Source of the DNA: JAWVFM01 sp963771655
GTDB lineage: Bacteria; Actinomycetota; Thermoleophilia; Solirubrobacterales; 70-9
Direction: 5' to 3'
NCBI GenBank assembly: GCA_963771655.1
Contig: CAVYUG010000004.1
Span: 558,001-622,000 of the forward strand
DNA: 64,000 bases
The translations under genes and the position numbers were made by a program. How positions within the stretch are numbered: the first letter of the stretch is position 1; each line of letters opens with the position of its first letter. This document shows, one piece after another, positions 61,553-64,000 of the stretch. The notes under the pieces are model-generated. The model searched no databases. It was not told the origin of the DNA and saw nothing but the letters and a program-made list of their open reading frames with translations.

Positions 61553-62956
61553 ATGACGCTCGCCTCGCCGCCGGAGCTCACCAGCAACCCGCTGAAGCGG
61601 ATCCGCGGCGACCTTCAGGCCGAGCTCGCCGGCGACAAGTCGAACCTGCCGCCGGGGCCGCGGCACCCGAGCCTCGCGCGGACGGAGCTGATGCGGCGCG
61701 ACCCGCTCGCCGTGCTGCTTCCCGCCTACGAGGAGTTCGGGCCGATCTTCTCCATGCGGTTGTTCCACTCGCTGATCGTCTTCATGCTCGGGCCCGAGGC
61801 GAACCGCTTCATCCTCGTCACCGACCGCGAGAAGTTCCGCTGGCGCGACGGGAGCCTCGGCGACCTGGTCCCCCTGATCGGCGACGGCCTGCTGACGACC
61901 GACGGCACCTACCACGATCGCGCGCGGGAGATCATGGTGCCGGCCTTCCATCGCGAGCGCGTGGCGGCGGCGGCGGCCGTGATGTTCGAGGAGGCCGATC
62001 GAGGTCTCGACGCCCTCCGTCCCGGCGCTCGCGTCGATCTCTACGACTGGACCCGCCACGTCGCGATGCGGGTCGCGATGCGAGCGCTCTTCGGGCTCGA
62101 CCCGGACAGCGCCGGAGTCGACGTCGCTGCGACCTTCGAGCGCGGCCTGGCCTTCTACGAGCGCGAGTACTTCCTCCAGGTTCTTCGCGGCCCCGCGAGC
62201 CCCTTCGCGCGCCTGCGCCAGGTCAGGCGGGTGCTCGACGGGCTCATCCTCGACGAGATCGCCCGCCGCCGCGCGGGCGGGCTCGGCGAGGACATCCTCA
62301 GCGTCCTCATCGAGGCGACGGACGATCAGGGCCTCGGCCTCACCGACGAGCAGATCCGCGACCAGGTGCTGACCCTGCTGTTCGCCGGTCACGACACGAC
62401 GACGTCCACCGTCGCCTTCCTCTTCTACGAGCTCGCGCGAGCCCCGGAGTGGGCCGAGCGCCTCGCGATCGAGCAGGACCGAGTCGCCCCGGCCCGCGAG
62501 CCCACCGCGGCCGAGTTATTCGGCGAGATGCCGGAGCTGGGGGCGGCCGTCGACGAGACGCTCCGCCTCTACCCGCCGGCATGGATCGGCCCCCGCCGCG
62601 CCGAGGTCGACTTCGAGTTCGGCGGCTACTCGGTCCCGGCGGGCTATCCCGTCAACTACTCCTCGTGGGCGAGCCACCACCTCGCCGACGTGTTCGACGA
62701 TCCCCACGCCTTCCGGCCGGAGCGCCTCCTCGGCGAGGCACGCGCTCGAATCCCGAAGGGCGCGTACGTGCCGTTCGGCGGCGGGCCGAGGATCTGCATC
62801 GGAATGCGCTTCGGCGAGCTCGAGGTGCGCGCGATCACGGCCGCGATCCTCAAGCGGTTCCGACTCGATCTCGAGCCCGACTGGGAGCTCCGCGTGCGCC
62901 AGATGCCGACCCTCTCGCCCCGCGGAGGCCTGCCGATGCGCGTCCGCTCCGTCTGA
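61553..62956 (+). CDS. Cytochrome P450
   Basis: A 467-residue P450 monooxygenase. The I-helix AGHDTTTS lies near residue 277, the ExxR motif (ETLR) near 335 and the heme-binding loop FGGGPRICIGMRFG with the axial Cys415. An N-terminal proline-rich hinge (LPPGPRHPSL) resembles the CYP110/class-II-like soluble enzymes; no membrane anchor is visible. No ferredoxin or reductase partner is adjacent. The ATG at 61553 is preferred over a TTG three codons earlier. Confidence 0.94.
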   Translation: MTLASPPELTSNPLKRIRGDLQAELAGDKSNLPPGPRHPSLARTELMRRDPLAVLLPAYEEFGPIFSMRLFHSLIVFMLGPEANRFILVTDREKFRWRDGSLGDLVPLIGDGLLTTDGTYHDRAREIMVPAFHRERVAAAAAVMFEEADRGLDALRPGARVDLYDWTRHVAMRVAMRALFGLDPDSAGVDVAATFERGLAFYEREYFLQVLRGPASPFARLRQVRRVLDGLILDEIARRRAGGLGEDILSVLIEATDDQGLGLTDEQIRDQVLTLLFAGHDTTTSTVAFLFYELARAPEWAERLAIEQDRVAPAREPTAAELFGEMPELGAAVDETLRLYPPAWIGPRRAEVDFEFGGYSVPAGYPVNYSSWASHHLADVFDDPHAFRPERLLGEARARIPKGAYVPFGGGPRICIGMRFGELEVRAITAAILKRFRLDLEPDWELRVRQMPTLSPRGGLPMRVRSV

Positions 62957-62987
62957 GCGTCATTCCGATCGGATAGGGTCGCGCCCG

Positions 62988-63446
62988 ATGGAGGGAAGGA
63001 GCTGGATCGGGCCCGCTCTTGGCGGTATCGGTCTCATCATCGGCGTGCTCGCTCTCGTCATCGCCCTGAACGCCAAGAACACGGGTGACGACGCTGCGAC
63101 GAAGGCGCAGCTTGCGAAGCTGCAGAGCTCGCTCACGAGCGCGAAGACCACCGCAGCCGTCCAGGCGCACCGGATCGCGAAGAGCCAGGCTGCGAACGCG
63201 GCGAACAGGGCGGCAAACGCGAGGGCTCAGGGTGAGGCGGGCAAGGCTCGTGCCGAGGCGAACAAGAACGAGGCTCAAGCTTCGGTCGACGCAACCGACA
63301 TCAAGCGCATCGACCGCGAGACGACGTCGCTGCAGCGGCAGATCAACGGCCTCTCGAACGAGCTCACGACCGTCAGCGACAAGCTCACCGGCCTGACGAA
63401 CAAGGTCGCTCGGCTGGCCAACAAGGTCAACCGGCAGCACAAGTAA
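62988..63446 (+). CDS. Single-helix membrane protein with long coiled coil
   Basis: A 152-residue protein with one membrane helix (about 8-27, IGPALGGIGLIIGVLALVIA) followed by a ~115-residue Ala/Lys/Asn-rich coiled coil (for instance LQRQINGLSNELTTVSDKL). The orientation is probably N-in with the coiled coil outside. It might be a structural spacer or a partner of the adjacent membrane protein. Function unknown. Confidence 0.78.
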   Translation: MEGRSWIGPALGGIGLIIGVLALVIALNAKNTGDDAATKAQLAKLQSSLTSAKTTAAVQAHRIAKSQAANAANRAANARAQGEAGKARAEANKNEAQASVDATDIKRIDRETTSLQRQINGLSNELTTVSDKLTGLTNKVARLANKVNRQHK

Positions 63447-63457
63447 CCGCCTCCCGC

Positions 63458-64000
63458 GTGCGCGATCCTGCGCTGAAGGGCCGCCACATCAGAATCCGCC
63501 GTGTCCTCGCGGACGCGTGGCGGCTCAACTGGGCGCGCTTCGGGTTCCTGCTCGCGGCCGCGTTCGCGGTCTTCGTCCCCGTCGGCTTTGTCGAGGCCCT
63601 GGAGCTCCACGAGGTGCAGACGGGCGACATCGACATCGTCCGAGTGATTGCCGTTCTGCTCGTCGCCGGACTCTTCACCGCGGTCACCCTCGTCGGGGAG
63701 GTGCTGTACAGCGGCATCGTTGCCGCCGTCGTCAAGGAGGACCGGGGCCACGCCACCCACCCGCTCGGCAAGCTCGTGCGCTCGCTCCCCTATGGCCGCC
63801 TGATCGCCGCTGACCTTCTCTTCGTCGTCGTGGTGGCGCTCGGCTTCATTGCGCTGATCGTCCCGGGCTTCCTCTTTCTCGCCTGGTTCTGCCTCGCCGC
63901 GCCGGTGATCGAGGTGGAGCGGATTTCGGTGCGCCGGGCCTTTGGGCGCAGCCGCGCCCTCGTCCGGCGCGACCTCTGGAGGGCGCTGGCGATCGTGATC
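63458..64000 (+). CDS. Membrane protein, partial (GPDPase-membrane-domain/DUF975-like)
   Basis: Runs off the right edge. The first ~180 residues show helices at about 23-43, 60-83 and 104-140, including LIVPGFLFLAWFCLAAPVIE, and the charged segment VERISVRRAFGRSRALVRRD. The pattern resembles the membrane domain of glycerophosphodiester phosphodiesterase-like proteins. The GTG at 63458 starts it 11 bases after the coiled-coil gene. Confidence 0.7.
   Translation, partial: MRDPALKGRHIRIRRVLADAWRLNWARFGFLLAAAFAVFVPVGFVEALELHEVQTGDIDIVRVIAVLLVAGLFTAVTLVGEVLYSGIVAAVVKEDRGHATHPLGKLVRSLPYGRLIAADLLFVVVVALGFIALIVPGFLFLAWFCLAAPVIEVERISVRRAFGRSRALVRRDLWRALAIVI

Noticed and set aside
1..64000. CRISPR arrays, insertion sequences, prophage, tRNA or rRNA genes
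   Set aside because: No regularly spaced repeats, transposase motifs, phage genes or tRNA-like cloverleaf were noticed; this was a visual scan and not a covariance-model search.

Overview
The window is a GC-rich, gene-dense chromosomal segment of an actinobacterium, most likely a member of the Thermoleophilia (Solirubrobacterales-type). This placement is inferred from the very high GC, the long coupled nuo operon, a six-gene mce operon, the B12-dependent ribonucleotide reductase with NrdR, and several secreted proteins without obvious homologues. No database search was run. I saw no rRNA, tRNA, CRISPR array, prophage, transposase or insertion sequence. Nearly all junctions inside operons are 4-base overlaps of the NTGA type, which implies translational coupling.

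Layout. 1-12122 (minus): nuoA-B-C-D-E-F-G-H-I-(SnoaL-like)-J-K-L, the respiratory complex I operon, leaving the window inside nuoL. 12178-16652: a small membrane protein, a large secreted metzincin-type metalloprotease, a flavin-reductase-like protein and a lipoprotein cytochrome c. 16681-25691: serS, a collagen-like secreted protein, msrB, an MFS exporter, a thioesterase, a 2-hydroxyacid dehydrogenase, ctaA, a glycerate kinase and a SHOCT-domain membrane protein. 25740-27935: a secreted S15/CocE-type hydrolase. 28006-37718: a sugar-phosphate cluster with zwf divergent from gnd-pgl-tkt-tal-pgi-HAD phosphatase-ROK kinase, covering glucose phosphorylation and both branches of the pentose phosphate pathway. 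37730-42893: a TMEM175-like channel, a 44-residue membrane peptide, a tautomerase/TetR divergent pair, a small secreted protein and adhE. 42950-51833: six consecutive MCE-domain genes with no adjacent YrbE permease or ATPase. 51991-53788: a secreted protein, a universal stress protein and apt. 53972-57314: nrdR-nrdJ behind a pair of NrdR boxes. 57604-64000: a hemolysin III protein with hendecad repeats, a TetR/cupin divergent pair with a palindrome array, a crotonase, a VOC protein, a siroheme-type dehydrogenase, a cytochrome P450, a coiled-coil membrane protein and a partial membrane protein.

Data quality. At least seven genes (nuoL, nuoJ, the metalloprotease, pgi, the ROK kinase, the second and third mce genes) are each repaired to the expected full-length protein by adding or removing one base. 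Several of these sites sit at short homopolymers. The genes are essential or belong to intact operons, so sequencing or assembly indels are a better explanation than pseudogenes. serS and the glycerate kinase also lack a plausible start codon where homology says they should begin.

How the genes work together. Complex I, ctaA (heme A for a terminal oxidase) and cytochrome c indicate aerobic respiration. AdhE suggests an additional fermentative or ethanol/acetaldehyde capacity. The sugar-phosphate cluster supplies NADPH and pentoses. The mce proteins and the secreted hydrolases suggest investment in the cell envelope and in lipid or polymer handling.
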